A stretch of DNA of 64,000 bases from Ischnura elegans (Eukaryota > Arthropoda > Insecta > Odonata > Coenagrionidae), in contig NC_060258.1 in NCBI RefSeq assembly GCF_921293095.1, positions 10,182,607-10,246,606 of the forward strand, read 5' to 3'. Made by a program: the position numbers and the translations under genes. How positions within the stretch are numbered: the stretch's first letter is position 1; every line of letters begins with the position of its first letter. Below the pieces are notes generated by a model. That model saw only the letters and a list, made by a program, of their open reading frames with translations, was not told the DNA's origin and did no database searches. Of this stretch, positions 47,263 to 59,800 are shown piece by piece.

Positions 47263-49474
47263 TGTAAAAATTTTTCCCTTGAAACAGAGCTGAAAATCCA
47301 CTGAATGTGAGAAAACTGCCTTAAAACAACCTTGTAACTGCACTGCCTTGTCCTCAACAAGAAAAAGAGCACTCAACTGAAACTCTGATGCCATTCTCCC
47401 TTGCAAGTCCATTGCTTTTGAACTGCTTCTCCCTGGCTGCATGTGTGCCCCACTGATACTGAACTGGACAATAGGCTCAGGCCAGGCCGAATTTATGGCT
47501 CCACTGCATCTCTCTTGCCGAATGTCTTTACTGCCCTGCCACAGACCTGCTGCATCATTTGGGTATCCCCTCTCCCTCATGAATTAGGACTGCTTCTCCC
47601 TTGCTGCATGTGTGCTACCCATCGTAAGTTTTGCCAACATACGGAACCCATCTACCAGACATATATGCGACCCCTCTTTTCAGCGGCAATGAATTTTTTT
47701 TATTTAGCTTTTTAGGCAACACGTATATCTTTTCCCGTGCGTCAAGCTGTCGGTTGCCATTATTTCTCTCTAGTTGCTAGGAGCAAAAGACGAGTGGTGA
47801 GCGTGGGTTTTGGCATGAAAAGATTGATGACATAAATATTTTCCCGGTACTTCGACAGTTGTTAACGGCAAGAATTATTTGAAATTAAGGTGAAGGGGAG
47901 AACGAGGTCGGTGGTGGTGACTGCACTCAAAATAGGAGGTAAGCGTTTTAACTTCTCTGATGTCATGTTTATTCCTTCCAAGATTAGCCACGAGAACGTT
48001 GACATTGAATTCGTGTTTTAATCCAGGCAGGTTTAAGGATTTCGAGCTCCTTTTTCGGGGGTCATGCAGCCAATAACTAATTCTTCTTTCAATGCCTTGG
48101 CGACTGCCGTCCACTTTTCCTGCCTCATGGATACCCCGGACGAGGAGGAGAATACACCGACCCAAGGTGCATATAATAGGCACGCACGCACCTTAACATC
48201 ATCCGTTAGCCATCCTGCGGAGGACTAACGGGCTCGGTGAGCTCGAGCGGGCTTAAGTTATTAGTTACTGCTAATAGTTTTAGAAGCTTGCGTGGTTTTT
48301 GTTTGGAGTTCACACATAGCCTAAGTAACGAGTCATCGCTTTGTTTTTCATTGATCTATGATGCAAAGCGCATGCTTACTCAGTGATAAATGAAGTTTTG
48401 ATTTCTATAATTTGAATGCTTCACATTATTGTCCCATATAACTAAAAAGCCAAGTAAAGGAGAGTTTTTTTTTAAGTGCAATTTTGCTAATTTGATTTTG
48501 AGTTAAGTCGTTTATGTGACTCTTATCAGTCATGTTTCTTCTCTATTGCAGGAGCATCTAACTTCCATGACTTCTTTCATTTAGAATATTTTTGTTTGTG
48601 CTTTAAACAGTTATTAATTTATTGAGGTATTTTCATATTCTAATAAATTGTGATCGTTGCAGTTATAACTATTGTTGATCGCAATCACCTGACCACCCTT
48701 TATTTTTTATCATGAATGCAAAATTGTGGGAGAAACCTGTTATGTGATCATCCACTGTTGGCTGGGTTGTGCAAGTTGTTAATTTACTGTGTTCTATATG
48801 ATTTGACATGGGAATTTTAATGGATTGGGTAGGGGAATTGTATTCAGCCAAACAATAAGGGAGTTTCAGCCTGGAATACAAAGGAGAGAAATTGATTAAG
48901 TACTGTCTTTGGGCCTCTGCACATTTTTTTCCAGCGACTGTGCTGTGACTGGTACATGCCCAAGGAGGTTTCTTCGGAGACTTCTTGCCAGGCCTTTTTC
49001 AGGGCTGCCTTAATCCTTACTTGCAAAAAAATGTCTGCTGGCGTGACTTGCGGACTACAGGTGAGGCAGCATACCAATCTGGTGTTTGGCCATGAACCAC
49101 GGTGTGGATTTGTAGCATGCTGTTGCAATGAGCCCTTCAATAGGTGGAAGAAGGGACTTCATAGTCTCAACCTCGCCCGAATAAAGGCATTTTATCATTA
49201 TTATAAAGGCTTTTAACTCCCTCAAAACTTGTGAGTAGGGCAGAACAGAGTCGCTATAAGCCTCACAACTTATTTAGTTTCCTAAAGATATTTAGCATAA
49301 AACTTAAACTTTGCTCGATTGTTGATTCCATTTTTTCCTTGACAAGGTCTGTCAAGGAGGGGGCTTATAATAACTTACGTCCTTCCATATCTTGGAGAGC
49401 ACTCAGATTGGTCTTCCGACAATGATTAGTGTCCGTTCCCCCAACTCCAAGTAGTTTGATCCCATTCCAAAAGT
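47263..49474. other. Intergenic DNA, no gene assigned
   Basis: Frames of 70-106 codons occur (47260-47580 minus, 47875-48183 minus, 48844-49140 minus). A 30-bp phrase, ACTGCTTCTCCCT.GCTGCATG, is repeated at 47418 and 47589. None of the frames shows a domain I recognise. Confidence 0.35.
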
Positions 49475-50131
49475 AGGGTGTTTCCTTCATCAAAGAAAAC
49501 GAAAGGTATTGATTGCATTTCGTTACCCACCATTAGTGTATTCATAATATACAAATTATTTGGTTTCAGAAATACGGGTTAAGATGAATGGCAATGGTCC
49601 ATTTTTATCCTCATTTGAAAAAGGCCAGATTGGTGCCCATGCGATTCCACTCCACGTGACGTCACAGGGACCTAGATTCTATACGAGTAGATAGTAGTTA
49701 TACATTGTCTGAGATTACCAATGCATGCATGAGGCGCAGAGCTCAGGGAAACATGTCTTAATAATCACTTATTAAAACTGGCTAATGTCGGAGAGTTTTC
49801 TTCGTTTGATAAGGTATTAATAATCCTTATTTATGGCAAGCGCTACCAGCCAGCAGGGTACTCAGCTACCCGCTAGCAGCCTGCATTGTGTCAGCGCTCA
49901 AGCCTGGCCTCAAGGTCACCTCACACGCCGAAAGCTGAAACCAGAAATACGTCACACGGTGAGATTTCCCGGCATTCTTACTTAGCCGTTGTGTTTTAGC
50001 GAGCTTGAAAATTTTCACTTTTCATTTAATCGTGAAAAATAGATATCGCCATTTAAAAATCTAAATGCGTGAAATACGTACTCCAGGAGTTATAATCTTT
50101 TGATTTAGACAATAAAAATATATTAGGAGGG
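49475..50131 (+). mobile_element. AGGGTRGTTTCC MITE, copy E
   Basis: Starts AGGGTGTTTCCTTCATC; the right end is degraded. Carries GTGACGTCACAGGG at about 49657. Full-length relative of 40401-41051. Confidence 0.65.
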
Positions 50132-51288
50132 TGGGGGTATAATTGGGGTGGCACGGGTAATGCGATTGCATTACTTTCAGAATTCACCCTGCACGTCATA
50201 TAACTGCTTGGATAACATAAACCTATTTAAGCATGCGTAAGGTGAACTGATCAATCATATCCTCACCATACGTTGGCATCTGGGAGACCAGACCCTAGGC
50301 GATGAGAGAGCGACTCTTTGTTGTGTTTTGTTATAATGACCATTGGAAGTGTTGCCATTTTAATATTGATGTTGACTCACTCAGTAAAGGAGACTGGTAA
50401 ATAAAGGAGTGGCCATCATAAGATCGTCTTCTATCTCCATCTGGCGTGCAATTGCACGGATATTTCAATGAAATTAAATTATGGGCTATTTCACCATCTT
50501 GCATGTATTCGTTCTAGCACTTCACCGCTTTGCACAATGTTATTTTGACTACGCCTTAGTAAATTGATATGCTTGCGCAATTGTGTGCGGCGTGAAAGTA
50601 CTTAAATACCTAAACGTCGTTATGATGATAAAAAAATAGTTTCATGACTATGCTTGCCGCTATTAAAATTAATGGAAAAGTTAACGCCGTATGGTCACAA
50701 TGAAGACAACAAAATATACAGTCATCGCGAGCCCTGAACCCTGGTCACCTGGGTGATAGCCGTAAACGCTAAACACAACCCCACCTGCGACGTGATGCGA
50801 TACCATGAAACTATACACTGCTTGTGAAAAGTACCGCATGAAAATTAATTAATTACAGCCAAACTAAGGCCCATTCAAAAGCACCACTACTAGTTCAGGG
50901 ATGTGTTCACCATTCCTAAGCCCATAAAACCTACGGCACTGAAAAAGGCGGAGCAAGTCTTGTGGTCTCCCCTAGTGAGTGTTATTATGACGCTATGCGT
51001 TCCGTCGTTACAAACAACGTTATCAAGTGTGATCAAACAACACCTGATAATGTTGTTTGCTATGACGAAATGTGTAGTGTCATGATAAAACTCTGTGGAA
51101 ATATTGCAATGGCTAGTTTGACTAATATTAGGAACTTCCACCATATCCTGAACAACGTCATACAAGATAATTGATACCAAATAAAAAGTTTTTGGTATTG
51201 TACTTGGTTCTTGTTTGAACATGAATTGTTTCATCATTCTACCAAGTAACGCCCAAATCAGTTGAGTTTAAATGAGAAGGTTTCACAA
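50132..51288. other. Intergenic DNA; 115-codon minus frame of unknown meaning
   Basis: The frame at 50890-51237 (minus) overlaps sequence built of short, imperfectly repeated ACAACGTTATCAAG / GATAATGTTGTTTG motifs, and both strands are open. I do not regard it as a gene. Confidence 0.3.
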
Positions 51289-51600
51289 ATAATGGCAAGG
51301 GTGGAAATCAAATTGGAAATGGGAAGAATTCACTCAGGCAGATGGTTCTCGGCCGCCTACTGAACCCGGTTGGGTACAGATGATGTTCGGTTGCCAACCG
51401 AATCAGGTTTGTTACTGTTGATTTTCGGTTGCCTACCAAACATGGTAGGATGTTTCAAAAAGCATGTAGCCTACTGTAACCGGTTGGAAAATTTTTCATC
51501 TGCAGTTATCCATTCATATCTCCACGTGCATTCGTATCAATGAAAAGTAACAAAGTTAATCTTTCCTATTTCCAATTTGGTTTCCACACACACTATTATG
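51289..51600. mobile_element. Probable MITE with GTGGAAATCAAATTGGAAAT ends
   Basis: About 42 bp at the left and right are imperfect inverted repeats (TGGAAATCAAATTGGAAATG versus TGGAAACCAAATTGGAAATA after reversal). The interior has CGGTTGCC / CCAACCGAA motifs. Confidence 0.45.
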
Positions 51601-51809
51601 GCTGAATCTCTCAAATGTACTTATCATACATCAAGCTTAGGAGATTATACTGCACTGAACAGTGTATAGTCCGGTGAACATAAAACCACTACCAATCCAT
51701 GGTATCTCATTCCAGTTTTTAGTGCACATAATTAGTAATCAAAATTTCGAAACATAGGAGAAATTGTTGGAAAAAGATATTAAAGTTAGACAGTTTTCAT
51801 ATGTGTTGT

Positions 51810-52048
51810 TGTGGTTGGCATGTGAATGTTTACATGGAGAAACAAAACTCCAGCTAGTGATTTGAATACGCAGGGGTCTGTCTTAAGCTGAATCATGTCA
51901 AGTTCTTTCAGGGTTGTAGTGAACTTCTTGTTCCATTGACAAGGTGCTTGTCTCAGTCCGTAAAGTGACTGGTGCAGGAGGCAGATTTTTCCTGGCTGAT
52001 CAAAACCTTCTGGTACTCAGCTCACATAAATTGGTTCTTCTATATAAA
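51810..52048 (-). pseudogene. Copia reverse transcriptase fragment
   Basis: The minus strand encodes the Copia-type blocks VPEGFDQPGKICLL, SLYGLRQAPCQWNKKF and LKTDPCVF, in order, with one internal stop (TGA) before the PEGF block. SLYGLKQAPRxWN is a signature of Ty1/copia polymerases. About 75 codons remain; the catalytic YVDD block is absent. It is a dead fragment, head to head with the gag fragment at 52230. Confidence 0.8.
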
Positions 52049-52068
52049 TGAAAGTGAAAAAACTCTGT

Positions 52069-52146
52069 GAATGTCCACAGTATTTATTCAAGTACTTGAT
52101 TTGATACTGTGTACTTATTGTACTTGAATAAATACTGTGGACATTC
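52069..52146. repeat. 27-bp perfect palindrome arms with 24-nt loop
   Basis: Arms 52069-52095 and 52120-52146 (core GAATGTCCACAGTATTTATT) are exact reverse complements. It sits between the two oppositely oriented Copia fragments. Confidence 0.9.
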
Positions 52147-52229
52147 TGCAATATAACTGCAATATGCTCCAAAACCTCTCACCAAACACCGTTGAATACA
52201 TTTGGTTCTTCTAATTCACCGTTGAGAAA

Positions 52230-52558
52230 TGCTTCTTGTGATACATGTCGTGTATGGAACCATGGATACGTGCATCTTGCGGTGACGATGAGAGGAAGCT
52301 AGCGAAGTGGACCATGACAGATGCTGCAGCTCAGCATGCGATACAGTGGACCAGACAGTGAAGTTACACCTTTTAACGTGTGAAACCGCAAAAGACATGT
52401 ATGATACACTCCTTCGTATTTATAAGAAGATTACTGACCACAAGATGTGCTTGTTGTTACAACAATTTTATAACTATAAATATGATAATAGTAAGGACAC
52501 TCATACTAATATTAGTCAACTTCAAAATGTTTTTCCGTTTAAAGATATATTGAAATAA
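52230..52558 (+). pseudogene. Copia gag (UBN2-type) fragment
   Basis: KWTMTDAAAQHAI in one frame is followed in the next frame by DQTVKLHLLTCETAKDMYD and LLRIYKK, the standard order of Copia gag (W..DA.A...I, then C.TA.EMW..L...Y). The change of frame at about 52340 marks a frameshift. The frame ends at TAA about 50 codons after the conserved core. Confidence 0.65.
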
Positions 52559-53767
52559 GGTGATTCTATGTTCTCTCAAATAATATAAACATAAATAACT
52601 AAGAATTCAACAGAAATTACTGTAGTGAAAGGGATCTTATTAAAAATCACTTGAATTGAGGTGACTTTTGTAGTTGAAGTAAGGCCAATGTACAAAACAT
52701 ATTATTATGCATAGATACTTATACACAATTGAGGACCTTAGAAACCAAGGAGGATAAGTGCAATTAATTGCCAACAATTATCAGCTATTATCTAAAAAAT
52801 GTTGCACTAGTCCCCCTAGGCTTCTATGGTCCTCATTTGTTATGTACAATGAATTAGTGCATGAATTAATCTAAAAATTCTTAAAACGTGAGAATACAAC
52901 TCAAAGCCAATTAGCAGTAGGAACACTCGTGTATTTAAAAATTTTTACTGCAGCGACTTTTCAACAGTCTGACTGAACTATTGAATAAAAGCAAACAAAC
53001 CAATGAGGTGAGAATGGGGAGGATTTTTCTGATTACAGAAAAATCTGACTCTCTGTCTTACTTTGAAATTTGATTAATTTAACCAGCCTTAAATATTTAT
53101 TAATTTATTTCAAAGGAAGGAAAAAATACGCTTTCAGATTCAAAAGAATCCTAAGTCAGGAATAATAATGAACAGTAGTCTCCATGCAAACTCACTCGGG
53201 ATTTCCAAATTAATCAATTTTAGGGGCGTACAATCCACATTGAAATCATGTAAAACTCAAGGCCTGAAAATGTCGGGAAATTCTAAATGGCCCACTACAT
53301 GCTTCAAAATTTCCATTTAAAGCTGTACAGATATGCCAAAGCAGTATCCACTACTTTGTTTGACAAATGATTTTGTGTGGGCGACCCTAAGTGTTTAGGG
53401 TAGTAAAATATTTATCCTTGTGCATTTCTGACGGAACAACCGTTTTGGTTACCAAAAATCGAAGGCAGCATTTTTTTACTACCTCCTTTAGACAAGTTTC
53501 ATTTGAGATTTGAAGTTATAGTTTTCACATTTATGTTGACAAATAGATGAGATTTGCTTGTCTAGCAATCCATTTCTTCCCACTATAATATCTCCCTTGA
53601 TAAATGCAGTTATACTGATAGAATAATTCATTTTCCCCCAGCATCAGTAAGGAAATAGTTATTTACTTCCTAACCATAAATACCAAGGGCAGGAAACAGT
53701 AATCTCATCTTCTGCAATCCATCACTAAGTAAACCATATTATGAATGCACTAGATAATACCTAAAAT
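52559..53767. other. Intergenic AT-rich DNA
   Basis: Nothing recognised on either strand. Confidence 0.4.
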
Positions 53768-53945
53768 GGAAGTTGCTGCAGTATTCTTCGATTTCTCAAA
53801 TCTTTTAATCTTGTGGACCGCCAACTGCTACTCTATAAACTTGACTTGATGGGTTTTTGTGTAATAGCTAATTTTGATTGAATCCTACTTGCCGGACCAA
53901 ATTCAATTTGTCGTTACCTCAGGAAATGGTGTAACTTTCATTTGT
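53768..53945 (+). pseudogene. Non-LTR retrotransposon (LINE) reverse transcriptase fragment
   Basis: Three successive frames give VAAVFFDFSN, then LVDRQLLLYKLDLMGF, then IESYLPDQIQFVV. These are the consecutive RT blocks (VFLDLSKAFDxVDHxLLL, then WxxSYLxxRxQFV) of Jockey/CR1/L2-type elements. Two frameshifts and a small deletion make it nonfunctional. Confidence 0.65.
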
Positions 53946-55983
53946 CTGGGTACAGGCATAAATGATCATATAAATAGTTTTCTACAATTAAATGGTTCCA
54001 ATCCATTCCCTATGCTGTTGGCACCAATATTGTTCTCACAGCAACAGTACTTTTGGAGAATTGATAGAAAAATGCAAAAATAAAGTCATAATTTCTCTAC
54101 CCATCTCATTGAATACATTGGAGTTCCTCGTCTAAGACATTAGCCATTTTTAGAGATCAAAAAAGAGGCATTTAGGCCATAAACTTTTTGAAAACATGAT
54201 GCCTTTTACTGTCCTCTGTTCAAAAAGTGGGTTCAATTACCACTGCCATGCAAAAATTAGAGGATTTGATACTCGTCTTTGTCTTTAAGTAATGGTTATT
54301 TTATTGAAGTTGGTAGCAAAAACTGTAACTACTGTTTTCGCTAATATTTCTCATATCTCGCTCACTAAGGGTGAGGCCTTGAGACAAAGTTTCATTACAC
54401 TTCCCTAAAAGACAGAGAAAAGAATGTCACATAAGACACAAAGAAATAATATCTCCTTCATCTTACACAGAAAACAGTATGTTTATACATGTCTTGAAAG
54501 GTATTCCCATCGTTGATTGTTAAAAGAAATCAGGCCGTTATATATACCAAATAATTTTGTAATGTGTGCTAAGAATGTTGGCTATGTTGTGTAATCTGAC
54601 TGATGTGTTCCATTGAATAATGGTGCATAAGTAATTAAACCGACTAAATGAGTAAAAGGGAAAGTTACTTTTCAAAAAACCATGCGATACAACTTTGTAA
54701 TAACATTAGGAGAGTTACAGGCTAATGTTTGGTCAGAGAAATGCAACTTGTTAAACAAAACGAAACACAGAACTATATAGACTGCAAAGTACTGGCGAAT
54801 CACAAATATATATATTAACTTTTTCAATACCTTCTTCCTAAAATGTCAGATGCTGACATTTATCATGCAAGGGGCCAAAAGATTTCCATTCGAGTTCTTC
54901 CGTTGGGCACTTCCATTAAAGCTGCAAAACTGCTTTATGAGTTGAACGAAGTCTGCAGTCACAATCACACCTTAATCAATCCACCCTGCATTGGACAGTA
55001 AAAATAACATTGATGTCTCCCTTACTACATTTATCTATTTAAAGTTTCTCAAATCTGCATGAAATTATACTCGCCTATAACCCAACAAAAGAGTCCAAAT
55101 GGAGAAGGCAGTGATCAAAAGAATACATGGGTTCCCTTTCATTTTCTCTCTTTACCTAGGATTAAGAGCAGAGGTGGATATCTTGGGGAAGAGAACGATA
55201 TTCCCAGTGAGTCTTCTACTCAGATTCACAGTCTCCTCATCGTGGGTCTATTTTCAAACCCTTGTAATAGGTAGCCACACCACCAACAGTCATATACAAC
55301 AAATTTATATTTAATGACGGTTACTTACATAATAATGACAATTTTAAAGTATTTGCTAATGTTTACACCTCTTCTTTACTGTCATATTCCATGAATTCAA
55401 CATGTTAACATGTTTCGTGGGCACTTCAGGAGATGTGGAGGGTCATCGATGGCGAACATTGTTTCACCTGCAAATCTGAAATAAAGATAGGATATCTTTG
55501 CCAAAGTTTTGGGGGAATAGGAAGGGCTATCTTCAAAGGGATTACTCATCACGCCAGCTTCCCTAATATAAGGGTACTCCCGTGGAAAAATATCATATAG
55601 TAAATGAATGTCCCTCGCATGGAAGAAAATAATGACCTAATAGTACTCAAGTCCCCACCCTGTGCACTTGCATTTACCCCGTCATAACACCATTTACAGC
55701 ACATATACAGTATGACACTAATAAAAAAAATCCACAGATTCTCCAAGAACATAAAAATATTATACGCTAAGTACGATATGTCACATCAAAACAGATTGCT
55801 TCATTAATTTTGAAATTGAATTGGAGGAACAGGCACATACAGCGAAACCACCGTACTCGCCTACCGCCTTTGAGTGCATTAATGGCCAACTTATACTACA
55901 AATACTTTCAATTGTTAATTCCGGGGAAATGAATGCAATTTGATAGGGCTATCAGGAGTATTTAGCGCGCCGTATCCGCTAGC
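53946..55983. other. Intergenic DNA upstream of locus copy 3
   Basis: No gene, TIR pair or tandem repeat identified; the LINE may continue in decayed form at the start. Confidence 0.35.
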
Positions 55984-56359
55984 ATGACAACGTTGAGACG
56001 AAGGCATGTTTACACGGATTAAACGATTCCAAACGGTTTGTTGTCGTCTGCCAGTAACCGCCGATTGGCTGTTATCCTGACGTCACGCGATTGCCACGCC
56101 ACAGAGGCCGGGGTAGACGCGGAAAGCTCAACACCTCTTCGCAGTGAATCGTGAATTTCTCTCCTTCTCGTGGCGCGGCATTTAGGCGTGTGGACGACAT
56201 TACAACGATTACAACTGATCACAACATCGCCACTCTAGTGGCGGTCAGAACGAGGACAGGGTCAACAGTTTTCGTGTACGGTGTGGAGATAAAGTGCGCA
56301 TGCTTTTTTCCCTGGAGAGCCAGGATAAAGAGATTGTTATTGTTTTGGCATTACTTTCG
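55984..56359 (+). promoter_or_regulatory. Promoter region and 5' noncoding exon 1 of locus copy 3
   Basis: A GC-richer island. An inverted CCAAT box (ATTGG at 56064-56068) and a CRE (TGACGTCA, 56078-56085) lie upstream. From about 56165 the sequence matches exon 1 of copies 1 and 2 (GGCGCGGCATTTAGGCG, AGGGTCAACAGTTTTCGTGT) and ends at donor TTTCG then GTAAGTG at 56359. The homologous upstream DNA of copies 1 and 2 is different, so the promoters are not equivalent. Confidence 0.45.
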
Positions 56360-58317
56360 GTAAGTGTTTCATTACTTCTATTCTTTGTTGTCACATAAAA
56401 ACATTCAGACAGTTCTGTATCACTCCTCTCGTTTCTTTAATGTATTCATTAATTCCGCGATCCCTGCCTAGATCTCAACAGTGGGATAATAAGTCCTGTT
56501 AAATACATATTGTTTAAAAGTTGGTGCTATAACAATGCATATTAAGGATGCAATGTTAGATTGCATGTTATGTAGGGTCGCATACCGGGTTATCCAACCT
56601 TCAGTGATGCGTAACATGGCGGATGCGACTCATAGACGACACTGAAATTGCTCACTTTACAAAGTCTCTCTTTACGGTCAAGTGAGACTTAGCTAAAGTT
56701 CGTTTAATAGTCATTGCAAAGATCTCACTTTTTAATGTGGCTCTTAAGCTGCCAAAATCTCGATCAGGCCTTGAAAATTTGATTGTTGGCGATGAACGCT
56801 GCGAAAAAAGTGAAAAAGAAGTTGACACACGATATTATATGCGTTCTTGTTTACATGGTTCTGGCGACTGGGTATTCCGTGTTGTATTTTGTTAAGCTTT
56901 TATTAAGCTGCATTTTTTCTTTCTCTCTTACTGTGTACTAATGTAGAGGAATACTGCGTTATTGGAAGCTTTTCCCCAATAGCTTTTTTGCACGTAAATG
57001 AACTGAGTTGTCTGAATAAAAGCTCACTTATAATTATCTTGATCGTGTATTGGTAATGCCCTTCGATGTTTCCAGGGAAGTAAAAGTTTAAATGCTGATA
57101 TTTTCACGTTATTTTATGATCATCTTCTATGATTAACGGCACACGGTTGTTTGGACTACATGTTAGGCGAAGTTTGATGGTATACGTTCAGTAATGGTGA
57201 ATGAAATTCTCTCGCGTTAACTTGAAACTGTACCAATTAATTAGAATATTTACCAATCAGTGGTTGTCTCTGGTGGATGCATATTTTGAAGGAGTTATGG
57301 GTTATGGGATAATTCCTTTATGCTTACCTATATTTTAATTCTTGGAATGTTGACTTAAGGGGTTATCTATACTAGAGAAATGGACACTCAAGTATACCTA
57401 CCTATGTCATCAAAACCAATGAATATATGATGAAACATGTTGAATGTGAGAATAGATTTATATCAATATAAACATCTCCATGTCTGCTTCAAATGATGCC
57501 TCGACATATGTGAATACATAACCCGAGTATCCATTCACGAATTTTGTAGTGAAAAATGTCAATGAAGTCTGTGATCCTTTGTAAATAAAATTTCATAACA
57601 ATCCTACGTCCTCGAGAAAATATTGTTTTTCTGCAAATAATGTTATTATGAAGGAAAGTATGTTTTACTTTTTATCTCTGCCTTTCATAAGGAAATCATC
57701 ATTGTAAACATTCAAATGCAGAGTTGAAAAAACGAAACAGAAACCGTCTAGTTTCAAAATGACAGAAACATGTTAAACGTGATATGGAGTCATACGGAAA
57801 GAGTACATTATGCAATAATGGAATGAAAACGCTTAAAATGCAATACAACGTATAGAAACTAGTATTTGGTTGGCCAAGCGACATGAAAATCAAATATTTC
57901 CTTACGAAGACCATTTATACGCCACTTTTGCTATCATATTCAAGTATCTTTGAGGGAAATTATAGAATATAAACTCATAAGTAACCGAAGAACTTAACAA
58001 TTACTAGCTTGTATTCAAAATCAACATAAATTATGCCAACCTGTTCAACCACTTACTCTGTTGTAATTATCACGTAATCATAAAATTTTCCTTGGTGGTA
58101 TAATGTTCGATAGAGTTCAACTTCAAAATTTAAGTAATGGGTCATCTCCATCAATACCGACTCGATGTATTTTCACGGAAAAGACGTATATTAAGTGTCT
58201 GGCTATTTCATGAAGCGCGCCAATCTGCTGCTGTGTCCTCCCCAAAAAATTAATTCCTATTAATTTCCGTAACCCAAATATCTTCTTATTTTAACTTATA
58301 ATACAGCCGGTGTAGTC
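56360..58317. other. Intron 1 of copy 3, nothing recognised
   Basis: AT-rich. Lacks the TAGTAGCACC MITE of copies 1 and 2 (the empty region is near 56450). Confidence 0.45.
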
Positions 58318-59560
58318 ATATTTATTCATCCGTGAAGGACACTTTCGCCCATAAGTCAACTCAGGTTGGGCACTTTAGATTAAAGTGACAATTCGGCCAT
58401 TTTCTTCTAAAGTGGCGTTTATGAAACGGAAAAAGCAGACTTTAGCTGAGCAAAAGTATACTTTAGCTTAAAATGCCGTCTATCAAACGCCTCCTTACAT
58501 TAGTAAAAATTGTTTAGTGAGTTAAAATGTGTGTTCTTAGGGGTACCCAGCGAGGGTTGGGGAAGGGGGGCAGCTACCCCCCGTAGAAGCTAAAATGCAG
58601 AAGAGTTAGAGCAAAATCAATACGGAATTGAAAGGAAAGTATTCAACAAATTTTCTTTAAGCCCACGAAAAATCATATATATTTGTAAGATATGTAACAA
58701 AGTAAAACTATTTTTTCAAGGAAATAATCTCACAAATCACATGGCTTGTCCCCCCCTAGTTATCATCCTGGATACGCCCTTGCCTGATTACATGATACAT
58801 TAAAACACATACGGGTTAATGTCAAAATGAATGAACGTGAGCATGATCGCCAAAATGCACCATGTAGCCGCCCAACTTGTGCGAATGCATGCACAGGAAA
58901 TAGAACCTGTTCTAATTTGGTTCATCCATTCGTATATGTTCCGTTCCGGTCATATTTATTCATCCGTGAAGGACACTTTAGCCCATAAGTCAACTCCAGT
59001 TGGGCGCTTTAGGTTAAAGTGACAATTCGGCCATTTTCTTCTAAAGTGGTGTTTATTAAACGGAAAAAGCAGACTTTAGCTCAGCAAAAGTATACTTTAG
59101 CTTAAAATGCCGTCTATCAAACGTTAGTAAAAATTGTTTGGTGAGTTAAAATGTGCGTTCTTCATCATATTCATAGGGGTTCCCAGTGAGGGTTGGGGGG
59201 GGGCAAGCTCCCCCCTTAGAAGCTAAAATTGCAGAAGTGTTTGAGCAAATTCAGTACTGAATTGAAACGATAGTATTCAACAAATTTTCTTTAAGCCCAC
59301 GAAAAATGATATATATTTGATATATATATATATATATGAATCACATGGCTTGCCCAACACCTCCCTAGTTATGATCCAGGGTACACCCTTGCCTGATTAC
59401 ATGATACATTAAAACACGAACGGGTTAATGTCAAAATGAATGAACGTGAGCATGATCGCCAAAATGCACCATGTAACCACCCAATTTGTGAGAATGCATG
59501 CACAGGAAATATTTCCTGTTCTAATTTGGTTCATCCATTCGTACATGTTCCGTTCCGGTC
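58318..59560. repeat. Tandem duplication of about 620 bp (58318-58950 and 58951-59560)
   Basis: CATATTTATTCATCCGTGAAGG starts both units, 633 bp apart. Each unit holds a TTTAGC-rich block, a reversed G-tract MITE (58549-58785, 59170-59395) and the left part of an AAGGCCT MITE. The first unit stops inside that MITE at CCGTTCCGGTC, where the second begins. Confidence 0.8.
58781..58950. mobile_element. AAGGCCT MITE, cut by the tandem duplication
   Basis: Left 170 bp of the element only; the break at GGTC is the duplication junction. Confidence 0.65.
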
Positions 59561-59625
59561 CACAAAAACCATTCACGCAAACGTATGTTAACTTGTACAT
59601 GTTAATGTACCATGTAACAAGGCCT
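59390..59625. mobile_element. AAGGCCT MITE, complete copy
   Basis: TGCCTGATTACATGATACAT on the left pairs with GTACCATGTAACAAGGCCTT on the right. About 80% similar to 12165-12401. Confidence 0.7.
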
Positions 59626-59631
59626 TAATAT

Positions 59632-59800
59632 CCCAGACAGCACAAAATATCTGGAATGTCTTTAGCTAATATCTGTTAAATATCTCGTAATAACCTTTGT
59701 TGAAATTTTTTAAATATCTGAATGTCTGCTTTTCTGGTATCTACATGATATCTTGAGAATATATTTTCTAGACATTCATATTAAAATTTGACCCGCTTGG
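59632..59800. mobile_element. Solo transposon end CCCAGACAGCACAAAATATC
   Basis: Similar to the TIR of the 9 kb element (CCCAGTCAGCACAAAAGATA), and likewise followed by a repeated subterminal motif, here AATATCTG/ATATCT, about six times. No matching right end is found before the coding exon. Confidence 0.45.

Noticed and set aside
50890-51237. 115-codon minus-strand frame
   Set aside because: Overlaps short palindromic repeats that keep both strands open; nothing recognisable.
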